A DNA stretch of 19,184 bases from an uncultured Clostridia bacterium (GTDB taxonomy: Bacteria > Bacillota > Clostridia > Christensenellales > CAG-138). Where the stretch lies: NCBI GenBank assembly GCA_937915925.1, contig CALGGM010000082.1, forward strand, positions 1-19,184, in the 5' to 3' direction. This document shows positions 1 to 7,692 of the stretch, one piece after another. Numbering within the stretch: position 1 is the first letter of the stretch; the number at the start of each line of letters is the position of its first letter. The notes beneath the pieces were generated by a model that was given only the letters and a program-made list of their open reading frames with translations, was not told where the DNA came from and ran no database searches. The translations under genes and the position numbers were made by a program.

Positions 1-25
1 CTGCCACCCTTATCAACAGCCTGCT

Positions 26-78
26 CAGCGTGTCAAAAGGTTTTTTGACACGCTGGGGAGCCGTTCTGAACGGCTCCC
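26..78. terminator. Two adjacent perfect hairpins, possible terminator
   Basis: Two hairpins stand side by side. The first pairs 26-38 with 43-55 (13 bp, GGTT loop). The second pairs 56-65 with 69-78 (10 bp, CTG loop). The second is followed on the plus strand by TTTCTGTTCC, a weak T-tract. On the minus strand neither has a clear T-run, although they lie just past the stop codon of the M4 protease gene. They could end a plus-strand transcript entering from the left, act in both directions, or protect the protease mRNA 3' end. The structure is certain from the bases; its function is inferred. Confidence 0.5.
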
Positions 79-101
79 TTTCTGTTCCTTCGGTTGATCG
101 C

Positions 102-3100
102 TTACTTGCCCTTGTTCATGGCGTACATATCCGACAGCACGCCCGTGAGGAATTTTGCGCGTTCCGTGATCACGTCCTGCGATACCATCGGGTCGTAAGA
201 GGACTGTGACTTCTTGATATAGGCGTTTGTGAACTGCAGGCTTTCAAGTACCGGAAGCAGCTGTTCAAACACCTCGTCGTACCGATCCGCCGGCGCGACG
301 ATCGCAAACATGTTGCGGCAGGTATAGTAGTTGTTGCCGCTGTACAGATTCATCGCGTCCTCGTCCATCAGCGAGCAAAGGATGGTGATGCGGCAGTCGT
401 CGTCCCACGGCGTCGAACACGAGAGATACGCGCCGGAATCGATCGATCCGAGATCCGCAAAGAAGCCCTTGAAGCTGTACGCGCCGATGACGTCGTTAAA
501 CGTCAGCGAGGTAAAGAGCTGCTTGTCAAAATACTGCTGATACGCGATGCAGTAATCCCATGTGGACAGCACGCCGATGATATTGGCGGCAGGCAGCACG
601 GGACCTGCGGCGATCATGCCGGAGCGGTCATACTTCTTCCAGAAGCTTCGCGTCGTCTCCGACTTGTGGAACGGCGCGAGCCCGCCGTAGAAGAAGATCT
701 GCGTGCTCGGATCGTTCTGATCGTAAAGCTTGAAGCTGAAGGACGCGTACTCGCCGCTGATCTCATATCGCCATCCCTCTGGGACGAGCAGCGAGAAGTA
801 CCCGCCGTCGAGGCGGACAAGGTTCAGCTTCTTCTGCTCCGCGCTCTCGGAAAGCACGGTCACCTTGCCGTTCTCCACGGAAAAGCTCTTGAAATCTCCG
901 TCCGATACCCAGCCCTTGTTTCCGAAGTTGTAATACGATACGGCGCCGTTGTCATCGTCCATGATCAGAAGCTGCGCGATATAGGAGCCCACCGGCAGCA
1001 GAACGCTGACCGTGCCGTCCCGATCCGGATAGCCTCTGGTGATGATATTGCCGGATTTCGCGTCCGCAAAGAACACGAGCGCCGACAGCTCAGCGATCTC
1101 ACTGCCCATGTTGACCGTCGCTCTGCCGTAGCCCTCGCGGGTCGCGGAAAGGTAGGTCACGTTCCAGTTCTGATCGAGACCCACCTCGGCAAACGCACGG
1201 TTCAGCGCGCCGCCGTATGCCTGCTGCATGCCGTTGATCTTCAGCGAAAGCAGCAGCGCCGCGTGCAGATCCTCGTAGTTTTCGCAGGGGTGCATGATCT
1301 CGATCGCGGTCAGCCACATGGTGAACTGCTGTTCATAGGTCATGCCGCTTTGGTCCATCAGATAGGCGATACGGTTTAAGAGCGAGTTGTTGGTGTGCTG
1401 TCCGCCGTAGTCGTTCAGATCGGACGGATTCAGAACCGTCGGCATATAGTGAATGTCGCCCACAAAGCCGGGCTGCGCCTTTTGGTTCGGGTCCCGCATA
1501 TCGCGCACAATTTCGCCGGTGTGCTCGCCGAGCAGCCAGGTCCGGTCGTCGGTATAGCCGGTGCTCATCTCGATGAGGTTGCCCATGATGTCGGCATAGC
1601 CCTCGCTGATGGCGCCGGTCTCGTTGACGGTGTACTGCGCCTGCGTGGAGGCGGCGACGACGCCGTGGGTGTACTCGTGCCCGATGACGTCCACGCTGTC
1701 GCAGCAATGGTTGATGTCGGAGATGCCGAAGCATGCCCAGCCGCGCAGAATGCCGTAGAAGCAGGCGTTGTTGACCGCCCTGCCGTTTTCGTCGCACCAA
1801 CCGACGGTGATCAGAATCGGCAGCTCGAAGCCGTCGATGGAGCGGATCCCGTGCGCGGCATAGAAGTCATAGACGATGATATAGTTGGCGTACGCCATCA
1901 GATTGTTATCCGACCAGCCGTCCACCGTGTCCGAGGTCACGAAGGTGACGGTGTTGCGATAGTTGAAATCCCCGTACTGCGCCACGGCGATCTTTCGGGA
2001 CGGGTCCATCAGATAATATTTCTGATCCCGCGGGTTGTAGCTGATCGGCACGTCCACATCCCGCGTGCTGCCGTCCTGCAGCTTCACCGTCGTCTGATAG
2101 CGTGTCATCTCCATTCCCTCGAAATACGGGGAATTGTCCACCACGGTTTCGTTGCTCTCGGAAAAGCTGTTCGCGGGGAGCGCCATCATATAGCTGCCGC
2201 TCGTGGCGACAAAGTGCTCGAGATACGGCATGTCAAACGACTCGTCGTCCAGCGGATTGTTCGTATAAACAACCCAGCAGTTGCGAACCATGCTGTTGAA
2301 AGGCACGACGAGGCGCACGGTCCGCTCGGAATAGATCGTAAGCCCGTACTTTGCAAATCGATTGGATACGACCGCCTCCGCCTGCTGTGCCGTAATGGCA
2401 TCCTCCTGCGAGGCGATCCCGATGTTCGGCACAAAGGAGCAGGAGAGCCCCGCCGTGTAGCCGTCCGGATCCACGATGACGCGGAGCGTGGCGTAGCGGA
2501 TCGTATAGCCGCCGTACCGCTGCTGATAGGTATAGAAGGTGTAGCCGGTGTTGTTCCGCTCGGAATACACGGCAAAGAATTCGCTGCCCTTGGACAGTCC
2601 CAACAGCGCCGCCATCCCCTGGATGGAGAGGATCCCCTCCTCCATGTTGGTCACCTTGCCCTCGTAATACTTGCCGACGAGGGTCGAGAGAAAGCCTTCG
2701 TTGGAGTAAATGTCGATGACCAGCGCGTCCGGATTCATCGCCTGAATGTCCTCGATGGTGAGCTGCTTCGGTCCGGTGCTGAGCGAAGCGGGTAGGTCGC
2801 TTCCGGTTGCGTTCTGCGCCTCGCCGCGGACCTCATTCAAAGCGGACGAAAGGGAATCCTCCCCGCCTTCCGAAAGTCCCTCGGCGCTGAACTGCTCCCC
2901 GGACGCTTGGAAGCCCGAAACCGCAAGTTCGCTGAGCTCCCCCGTTCCCTCGGGCGTCTCGACCGAAGCGGCAGCGTCGCCCTGATACTCTACCGTGTAC
3001 GTCGTGCTTTCATCGTAAAACGTTTTTTCCGCGTCTGCGTCCGCCTGCGGAAGCAGCGCCTGCTCCCCGTCCGGCAGCGGCGAAGCCGTAAAGGGCATCG

Positions 3101-3224
3101 GCGTCGCTTCCGATGCGCTGCCGTCTTCGGCGGTCTTTGCAGGCTTGACGCCGCATGCGATGATCGGCGCCAACAGGCAAAGACACATCAGTCCCGCAAG
3201 TACTCTTTTCATGTTCGTAAGCAT
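102..3224 (-). CDS. Large lipoprotein M4 (thermolysin-family) metalloprotease
   Basis: A predicted secreted, lipid-anchored zinc endopeptidase of 1040 residues. The N-terminus is a lipoprotein signal peptide with lipobox I-I-A-C24, followed by a Ser/Glu/Ala-rich linker to about residue 160. Residues about 170-300 resemble the FTP/PepSY propeptide of M4 enzymes. The active site is clear: HEYTH at 516-520, third zinc ligand Glu541 in SEGYAD, and a GGQHTNNS motif whose His610 matches the transition-state His231 of thermolysin. After about residue 700 come two extra modules: a beta-rich region with a SYIAQLLIMDDD stretch, then a PEGW-containing domain up to the C-terminus, neither part of a minimal thermolysin. 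The start at 3224 has AAGGAAG seven bases upstream; a second ATG at 3212 is poorly spaced from it. The gene has its own promoter. M4 identity is firm; the substrate is unknown. Confidence 0.93.
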   Translation of the reverse strand: MLTNMKRVLAGLMCLCLLAPIIACGVKPAKTAEDGSASEATPMPFTASPLPDGEQALLPQADADAEKTFYDESTTYTVEYQGDAAASVETPEGTGELSELAVSGFQASGEQFSAEGLSEGGEDSLSSALNEVRGEAQNATGSDLPASLSTGPKQLTIEDIQAMNPDALVIDIYSNEGFLSTLVGKYYEGKVTNMEEGILSIQGMAALLGLSKGSEFFAVYSERNNTGYTFYTYQQRYGGYTIRYATLRVIVDPDGYTAGLSCSFVPNIGIASQEDAITAQQAEAVVSNRFAKYGLTIYSERTVRLVVPFNSMVRNCWVVYTNNPLDDESFDMPYLEHFVATSGSYMMALPANSFSESNETVVDNSPYFEGMEMTRYQTTVKLQDGSTRDVDVPISYNPRDQKYYLMDPSRKIAVAQYGDFNYRNTVTFVTSDTVDGWSDNNLMAYANYIIVYDFYAAHGIRSIDGFELPILITVGWCDENGRAVNNACFYGILRGWACFGISDINHCCDSVDVIGHEYTHGVVAASTQAQYTVNETGAISEGYADIMGNLIEMSTGYTDDRTWLLGEHTGEIVRDMRDPNQKAQPGFVGDIHYMPTVLNPSDLNDYGGQHTNNSLLNRIAYLMDQSGMTYEQQFTMWLTAIEIMHPCENYEDLHAALLLSLKINGMQQAYGGALNRAFAEVGLDQNWNVTYLSATREGYGRATVNMGSEIAELSALVFFADAKSGNIITRGYPDRDGTVSVLLPVGSYIAQLLIMDDDNGAVSYYNFGNKGWVSDGDFKSFSVENGKVTVLSESAEQKKLNLVRLDGGYFSLLVPEGWRYEISGEYASFSFKLYDQNDPSTQIFFYGGLAPFHKSETTRSFWKKYDRSGMIAAGPVLPAANIIGVLSTWDYCIAYQQYFDKQLFTSLTFNDVIGAYSFKGFFADLGSIDSGAYLSCSTPWDDDCRITILCSLMDEDAMNLYSGNNYYTCRNMFAIVAPADRYDEVFEQLLPVLESLQFTNAYIKKSQSSYDPMVSQDVITERAKFLTGVLSDMYAMNKGK

Positions 3225-3296
3225 TGGATGACTTCCTTTCGGTATGGATTCTGAATGGGTTCCTGCGTAAAACGCGCCGACGATCTTATAATATAT

Positions 3297-3325
3297 AGTA
3301 TAACCGTTTCGATGCTCCTTTACAA
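3297..3325 (-). promoter_or_regulatory. Promoter of the M4 protease gene
   Basis: On the minus strand TTGTAA (3325-3320) and TATACT (3302-3297) are separated by exactly 17 bases. The AT-rich run just downstream could also supply alternative -10 boxes. A start near 3290 gives a leader of about 65 bases ending in the AAGGAAG ribosome binding site. This supports transcription separate from the exporter operon, which is terminated just upstream. Confidence 0.75.
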
Positions 3326-3403
3326 GTATTTATGCGAAAAGTTGTGCCGTAAATGCCGATCAAAACAGCGAAGCCGCCCATTTATGTGCGAAGCGCAGTT
3401 CAG

Positions 3404-3437
3404 TAAAAAGAATGCTGAGAAAACGGTTTCTCAGCAT
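3404..3437 (-). terminator. Rho-independent terminator of the ABC exporter operon
   Basis: An 11-bp perfect stem pairs 3412-3422 with 3427-3437 around a four-base loop. On the minus strand it is followed by TCTTTTTACTG. It sits 14 bases after the stop codon of the second exporter gene and upstream of the protease promoter. Confidence 0.88.
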
Positions 3438-3450
3438 CCCTTTTGTCTGA

Positions 3451-5235
3451 TCAGTTCAGCAGCTCGTACTGCGAGTTATAGATCTCGGCGTAGAAGCCGT
3501 TCTGTTCGAGAAGTTCTTTATGCGTGCCCTGCTCCACGATCGTGCCGTGGTTCACGACAAGGATCGTGTCGGCGTCGACGATGGTCGAAAGCCGATGCGC
3601 GATGACAAAGCTCGTGCGGTCCTTCATGAGATCGTCCATGGTCTTCTGGATCAGAATCTCCGTGCGCGTATCAACGTTGCTCGTCGCCTCGTCGAGGATC
3701 AGGATCGGGCGGTTTGCAAGGTACGCGCGCGCGATCGTAAGAAGCTGCTTCTGTCCGCCGGAGATGTTCGTCGTCTCCTCGTTGATGACGGTGTTGTAGC
3801 CGTCCGGCAGCGAGCGGATGAACCGGTCGATGTGCGCGCGCTTCGCCGCCTCGCGCACCTCCGCCTCGGTCGCGTCGGGACGCCCGTAGGCGATGTTGTC
3901 GTAGATCGTTCCACTGAACAGCCATGTGTCCTGCAGCACCATCGAAAATACGCTCCGAAGCTCGTTTCGCGGCATTTGCATCACGTCCTTGCCGTCGACA
4001 AGGATCCGCCCGCCGTCGACGTCGTAGAAGCGCATCAGAAGGTTCACGATCGTGGTCTTGCCGCCGCCCGTGGGTCCGACGATCGCGACCTTTTCGCCCG
4101 CGCGGACGTTGATCGTCAATCCTTTGATCAGCGGTTCCTTCGGATCGTAGGAGAAATCGACGTTCTCAAACCGCACGTTTCCCACGCCCTCCGGCGCGGT
4201 CTCCTCGTGCGCTTCGGTCATCTCCTCCTCGTCGAGCATCTTATATACGCGCTCCGCGGACGCGATCGTATGCTGCAGCATCGAAAAGCCCTGCGCGATG
4301 CTCTCTAACGGTCCCGCAAACATCCGCGCGTAGAGCACGAACGCCACGATCGTGCCGACGCTCATGCCGAACAGGTTGTTCGCGACAAAGACGCCGCCGA
4401 GAATGCAGATCGCAATATAGGCAATGTTGTTAGAAAGCGCCACGATCGGCTGTACGATCGACGCAAGGAACGTACCCTTTCGCGCCGCGTCGCGCATGTC
4501 GTCGCAAAGCGCCGTCTGCCGCTCGCGCTGACGGGCTTCGAGATGGAACGCCTTGACCGTGTCAAAGCCGGTGAAGGTCTCCTCGGTCAGCGCGTACATC
4601 TCGCCGTTCTTCTTGCGCACCTCGGCGAAATACTTCTCGCTCTTGCCCGCGATCTTTGCCGACAGGAACAGCGAAAGCGGCACGAACACGATGACCGCCG
4701 CGGCAAGGATCGGGTTCAGCAGAAAGATCAGCACGATGATGCCCAAGAGTTTCAAAACGCCCGAGATCAGCGTATCGAGAAAGCTGTGGATCGTGTTTCC
4801 CATGGTGGAAACGTCGTCGGTCATGTGCGAGATGATCTCGCCGTTCGGCGTCTGATCGATGTAGCGCACCGGAAGATGCCGGATCTTGTCGCTCATGCGG
4901 ATGCGGATCGCGCATGTGAAATGCCGCGAGACCACGTTGTTCATGATAAGCATTTCGCCGATCGCCGCAAGCGAGCTTCCCGCATACGCCGCGGCAAGCA
5001 GCACGCAGCCGAGCGCGAACGCGCGGTTGTCGAACACCGCAGGCTGTCCGAGATGCGCGGGTTCCCAGTAGTCATAGAGCCGGTCGGACAGTGCGGAAAG
5101 GATCCTCGGCGTCGCAAGGGACAGCGCGACCGAAACGAGGCTGATGAACGCGCCGAGCACGAGCCAACCCGCGATCGGCTTGGTATCCTTTAAGATACGA
5201 AGAACGATTTTTCCGGAAGTGTTCTTTTTCTTCAT
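3451..5235 (-). CDS. ABC exporter half-transporter, canonical catalytic subunit
   Basis: A 594-residue fusion of an N-terminal six-helix transmembrane domain (about 1-330) and a C-terminal nucleotide-binding domain. Walker A is GPTGGGKTT near 386-394, the Q-loop is in SMVLQDTWLF, the signature is NISGGQKQ, Walker B is ILILDEATS with an intact catalytic Glu near 513, and the switch is IAHRLS with an intact His near 545. It overlaps the upstream exporter gene by four bases (ATGA), implying translational coupling and 1:1 assembly. It resembles the YheH/BmrD-type partner of asymmetric heterodimeric multidrug exporters. It is predicted to sit in the cytoplasmic membrane and export a substrate that cannot be named from sequence. 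A strong terminator follows at 3404-3437. Confidence 0.9.
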   Translation of the reverse strand: MKKKNTSGKIVLRILKDTKPIAGWLVLGAFISLVSVALSLATPRILSALSDRLYDYWEPAHLGQPAVFDNRAFALGCVLLAAAYAGSSLAAIGEMLIMNNVVSRHFTCAIRIRMSDKIRHLPVRYIDQTPNGEIISHMTDDVSTMGNTIHSFLDTLISGVLKLLGIIVLIFLLNPILAAAVIVFVPLSLFLSAKIAGKSEKYFAEVRKKNGEMYALTEETFTGFDTVKAFHLEARQRERQTALCDDMRDAARKGTFLASIVQPIVALSNNIAYIAICILGGVFVANNLFGMSVGTIVAFVLYARMFAGPLESIAQGFSMLQHTIASAERVYKMLDEEEMTEAHEETAPEGVGNVRFENVDFSYDPKEPLIKGLTINVRAGEKVAIVGPTGGGKTTIVNLLMRFYDVDGGRILVDGKDVMQMPRNELRSVFSMVLQDTWLFSGTIYDNIAYGRPDATEAEVREAAKRAHIDRFIRSLPDGYNTVINEETTNISGGQKQLLTIARAYLANRPILILDEATSNVDTRTEILIQKTMDDLMKDRTSFVIAHRLSTIVDADTILVVNHGTIVEQGTHKELLEQNGFYAEIYNSQYELLN

Positions 5236-6962
5236 ACAGCCTCACCTCCCAGCTGCGAGCGGACGATCTCGCGATAGACCTTGCACGATTTCACAAGCTC
5301 CTCGTGCGTTCCGCTGCCGACGATGCTGCCCTGCTCGAGCACGAAAATGCGGTCGCACCGCATGGCGGTCGCGGCGCGCTGCGTGATGATGATCTGCGTT
5401 TTTCCCGCAAGGAAGCGGTTCAGGCTCTTTCGGAGCTTGCTTTCGGTAAGGTAATCGAGCGCGGAAAAGCTGTCGTCGAACACGTACACCGACGCGGACT
5501 TTAAGATCGTTCTTGCGATGCTGATGCGCTGCTTCTGCCCGCCCGAAATGTTCGCGCCGGACTGCGCAAGGCGATAATTCAGCCCTTCCTCGTGCGAGTC
5601 GATAAACTCCGTCATCTGCGCGATGTCGAGTACGTTTTTTACCGCATCCTCGCTCGCGTTCGGGTCGCCCATGCGCACGTTGTCCAGGACCGTTCCCTCA
5701 AACACCATGCCCTTTTGCAGCGAGGCGGAAACGGATTCGCGCACACCGCCGCGTCCGATCTTCTCATACGGGACGCCGCCGAGCGAAATACTTCCCTCCG
5801 TCGGCGGATAGAAATCCAGTATAAGCTTCAATATCGTCGATTTGCCGCTGCCCGTGCCGCCGATGATCGCCGCGGTCTCCCCTGCGCGTACCGTGAGGCT
5901 GACGTCCGAAATCGTTTTGAGCTCGCTGTCGGGATAGGCAAAGCTGACGTGCTCCAATACGAGATCACCTTCGACAACCGTGCCGTCGCCCGCGTCCGCA
6001 GGCTCGTCCGGAAGCTCCAGTACCTCGGTCACGCGGTTTACGCAGACCTTGAGATGCGGTAAAAATGCGAACGTCCACGAAAGCATCATCACGCCGTTCA
6101 AGATCAGCGCGACGTACTGTACCGTCGCAATGATGCCGCCCGCGGTCAATCCCTGCGCCATCAACACGGGATCCTGCAGACGGTTTGCGCCGACCGACAG
6201 CATCACGACCGCCGCAAGGTTCAGCACCAGCATGCACACCGGGTTCACGAAGCCCGCGCGGACGTTTGCACGGATGATGTACTTTGCCATCTCCTCGGTC
6301 GCGTGCGCGATGCGTCCGTGCTCGTGCGCCTCCTTGTCGAACGCGCGGATGACGCGGATGCCGGAGAGCCGCTCGCGCATCAGTCGGTTCTGTTCGTCGA
6401 TGTATTCATCGGAAAGCTTCCAGAGCCGATCGAGATGCCTGAGGATCGGAAACAGGATCAGAAACGCGATCGGAATGGACGCAAGCAGAATGAGCGCAAG
6501 CACGCGGTCGCTCAAAAAGGCAAACACCACGCCGCCCGCGATCATGATCGGAACCATCACGACGACGTTCACGAACATGCCGGAGATATCCGAGATCGTG
6601 GAAACGTCGTGCGTGGAGCGCGTCAAAAGCCCCGACGTGCCGATCTTCGAGAAGTGCTCAAAGTCCAACGCGGACGCCTTGTTGAAAATACTGCGTTTTA
6701 AGTCGCGAGAGAAGCTTGCGGAGATCCTTGCGTTCACCGCGCCCATCCAGAGCGCGCAGAGCATGGACACGACCGCAAGCAGCAGCATCAGTCCGCCGAG
6801 CTTCAGAATCGTTCCCATGTCGCCCACCGCAATGCCGTCGTCCACGATGCGGCTCATCAGGTACGGCAAAAACGCCCCGCCGAGCGTGAACAGCACGCAC
6901 AGCACGCCGGTCAGAAGGATCTGCTTTCTGTAAGGTTTCAGGTAGGGTAAAATCGTTTTCAT
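5232..6962 (-). CDS. ABC exporter half-transporter, degenerate-site subunit
   Basis: A 576-residue half-transporter: six transmembrane helices (about 1-310), then a nucleotide-binding domain with Walker A GGTGSGKST at about 367-375 and signature NISGGQKQR. Walker B reads VYVFDDSFSALD, so the catalytic Glu is Asp497. The switch region reads IIITQRAATA, so the switch His is Gln528. Both substitutions are the known hallmarks of the degenerate site in heterodimeric exporters of the TM287/288, LmrCD and BmrCD type, so the pair should work as a heterodimer with one fully active ATP site. No Shine-Dalgarno sequence precedes the ATG at 6962; instead a TATACT box lies seven bases upstream, suggesting a leaderless start. 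No better in-frame start was seen. First gene of the exporter operon, divergent from the regulator at 7260. Confidence 0.92.
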   Translation of the reverse strand: MKTILPYLKPYRKQILLTGVLCVLFTLGGAFLPYLMSRIVDDGIAVGDMGTILKLGGLMLLLAVVSMLCALWMGAVNARISASFSRDLKRSIFNKASALDFEHFSKIGTSGLLTRSTHDVSTISDISGMFVNVVVMVPIMIAGGVVFAFLSDRVLALILLASIPIAFLILFPILRHLDRLWKLSDEYIDEQNRLMRERLSGIRVIRAFDKEAHEHGRIAHATEEMAKYIIRANVRAGFVNPVCMLVLNLAAVVMLSVGANRLQDPVLMAQGLTAGGIIATVQYVALILNGVMMLSWTFAFLPHLKVCVNRVTEVLELPDEPADAGDGTVVEGDLVLEHVSFAYPDSELKTISDVSLTVRAGETAAIIGGTGSGKSTILKLILDFYPPTEGSISLGGVPYEKIGRGGVRESVSASLQKGMVFEGTVLDNVRMGDPNASEDAVKNVLDIAQMTEFIDSHEEGLNYRLAQSGANISGGQKQRISIARTILKSASVYVFDDSFSALDYLTESKLRKSLNRFLAGKTQIIITQRAATAMRCDRIFVLEQGSIVGSGTHEELVKSCKVYREIVRSQLGGEAV

Positions 6963-6969
6963 GGCATTC

Positions 6970-6998
6970 AGTATACCGTCCGAAGCGGTAAAAATCCA
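6970..6998 (-). promoter_or_regulatory. Start-proximal promoter for a leaderless exporter mRNA (candidate)
   Basis: TATACT (6975-6970) ends seven bases before the exporter ATG, so transcription would begin on or beside the A of the start codon. The best -35 at 17-base spacing is only TGGATT (6998-6993). The lack of any ribosome binding site in front of this ATG makes a leaderless start the simplest reading, but the weak -35 lowers confidence. Confidence 0.5.
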
Positions 6999-7066
6999 GC
7001 AACCGTCGGTTGATTTCCGTCAACGGTCGTTTGAGCGCAAGCACCTGCCGCATCTGCGGCGCGTTC

Positions 7067-7095
7067 AGTATACAGGAACGCGCGGATTCCGTCAA
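7067..7095 (-). promoter_or_regulatory. Upstream promoter of the exporter operon
   Basis: On the minus strand TTGACG (7095-7090) and TATACT (7072-7067) are 17 bases apart. It would give a leader of about 98 bases before the ATG at 6962. The ten bases GTATACTGAA covering this -10 recur at the start-proximal -10 (6976-6967), 97 bp away. Confidence 0.7.
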
Positions 7096-7119
7096 GACAT
7101 AGGCGGTCTTTGCCTGTTC

Positions 7120-7137
7120 AATTTGTTTATACAAATT
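7120..7137. promoter_or_regulatory. Candidate operator palindrome between divergent genes
   Basis: A perfect inverted repeat, AATTTGT-TTAT-ACAAATT, lies between the exporter promoter (7067-7095) and the regulator promoter (7209-7238). The half site TACAAAT recurs at 7175-7181. The palindrome and its place in a divergent intergenic region next to a DNA-binding protein gene suggest a binding site for that protein. No binding data can be inferred. Confidence 0.4.
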
Positions 7138-7208
7138 TTGGGAAACCCTATATTTTTTCAGATACTATGGGTGCTACAAATCTTATAAATTATAACAATA
7201 TATTCTTA

Positions 7209-7238
7209 TTGACACGGTTTCCCATCTCGTGGTATGAT
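7209..7238 (+). promoter_or_regulatory. Strong promoter of the HTH regulator gene
   Basis: A perfect TTGACA (7209-7214) and TATGAT (7233-7238) are separated by 18 bases. An AT-rich stretch (about 7176-7208) directly upstream could act as an UP element. Transcription starting near 7245 leaves a leader of only about 15 bases, just long enough to hold the GGAGG at 7247-7251. Confidence 0.85.
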
Positions 7239-7259
7239 GTGTCAGTGGAGGTGTGTGAA

Positions 7260-7640
7260 ATGGATGAACTTACAAAACTGATCAAGACGGAGATCAAAAA
7301 GCAATTTCGCAGCGTACGTCAGTTTTCGATGTATATCGGCGTGCCGCAGTCAACGATCGTGACCGCTCTGCAGAAGGGCATCGGCGGCACCTCGTTCGAA
7401 ACGATCATGCATATCTGCGAAGTGCTGGACATCAAACTCGTCTCCGGCGACAACCCTGTCTTCATGGACGGCGAGAAGCGCGAGCTTTTGGAGCGCTATG
7501 CACGTCTGGATGCGGAGGGCAAGAAGGCCGTTCGCGCGCTCGCGGCAGTTGAACTGCTTCGCGTGACCGACGCGGAAGCCTATGCGGAGCTCGGCAAAAA
7601 GCTCGACGCCGCGCAGGCAAGTCCCATCACGGAAGAGTAA
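7260..7640 (+). CDS. Small XRE-like helix-turn-helix regulator
   Basis: A 126-residue cytoplasmic DNA-binding protein. Residues about 16-60 form a Cro/CI-like helix-turn-helix: RSVRQFSMYIGVPQSTI, then a recognition-helix region and FETIMHICEVLDIKLV. The C-terminal half is charged and predicted helical, suited to dimerisation, and ends in a polar tail. The start at 7260 is chosen because GGAGG lies eight bases upstream and the promoter ends at 7238; an upstream ATG at 7110 in the same frame lies before the promoter and is rejected. It is the only clear plus-strand gene here and is divergent from the ABC exporter operon, whose regulator it may be. It converges with the WYL gene and shares its terminator. 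The target is inferred from position only. Confidence 0.85.
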   Translation: MDELTKLIKTEIKKQFRSVRQFSMYIGVPQSTIVTALQKGIGGTSFETIMHICEVLDIKLVSGDNPVFMDGEKRELLERYARLDAEGKKAVRALAAVELLRVTDAEAYAELGKKLDAAQASPITEE

Positions 7641-7651
7641 GCTTACTTTCG

Positions 7652-7685
7652 CAAAAAGCCGTTCCGACATGGAACGGCCTTTTTG
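7652..7685. terminator. Bidirectional terminator between convergent genes
   Basis: A stem pairs 7658-7665 with 7671-7678 around GACAT. It is flanked by an A5 tract on the left and a T5 tract on the right, so it can end both the plus-strand regulator gene (stop at 7640) and the minus-strand WYL gene (stop at 7693). One bulged C interrupts the lower stem. Confidence 0.88.
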
Positions 7686-7692
7686 TATTCCG

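Noticed and set aside
1395..2795. A 466-codon open frame on the plus strand opposite the M4 protease gene
   Set aside because: It has no ribosome binding site or recognisable domain and lies wholly antisense to a gene with intact catalytic motifs. Long antisense frames are expected in GC-rich coding DNA.
7110..7259. A 50-codon N-terminal extension of the HTH regulator starting at 7110
   Set aside because: It runs through the TTGACA/TATGAT promoter at 7209-7238. The ATG at 7260 has GGAGG at proper spacing and begins the HTH domain.
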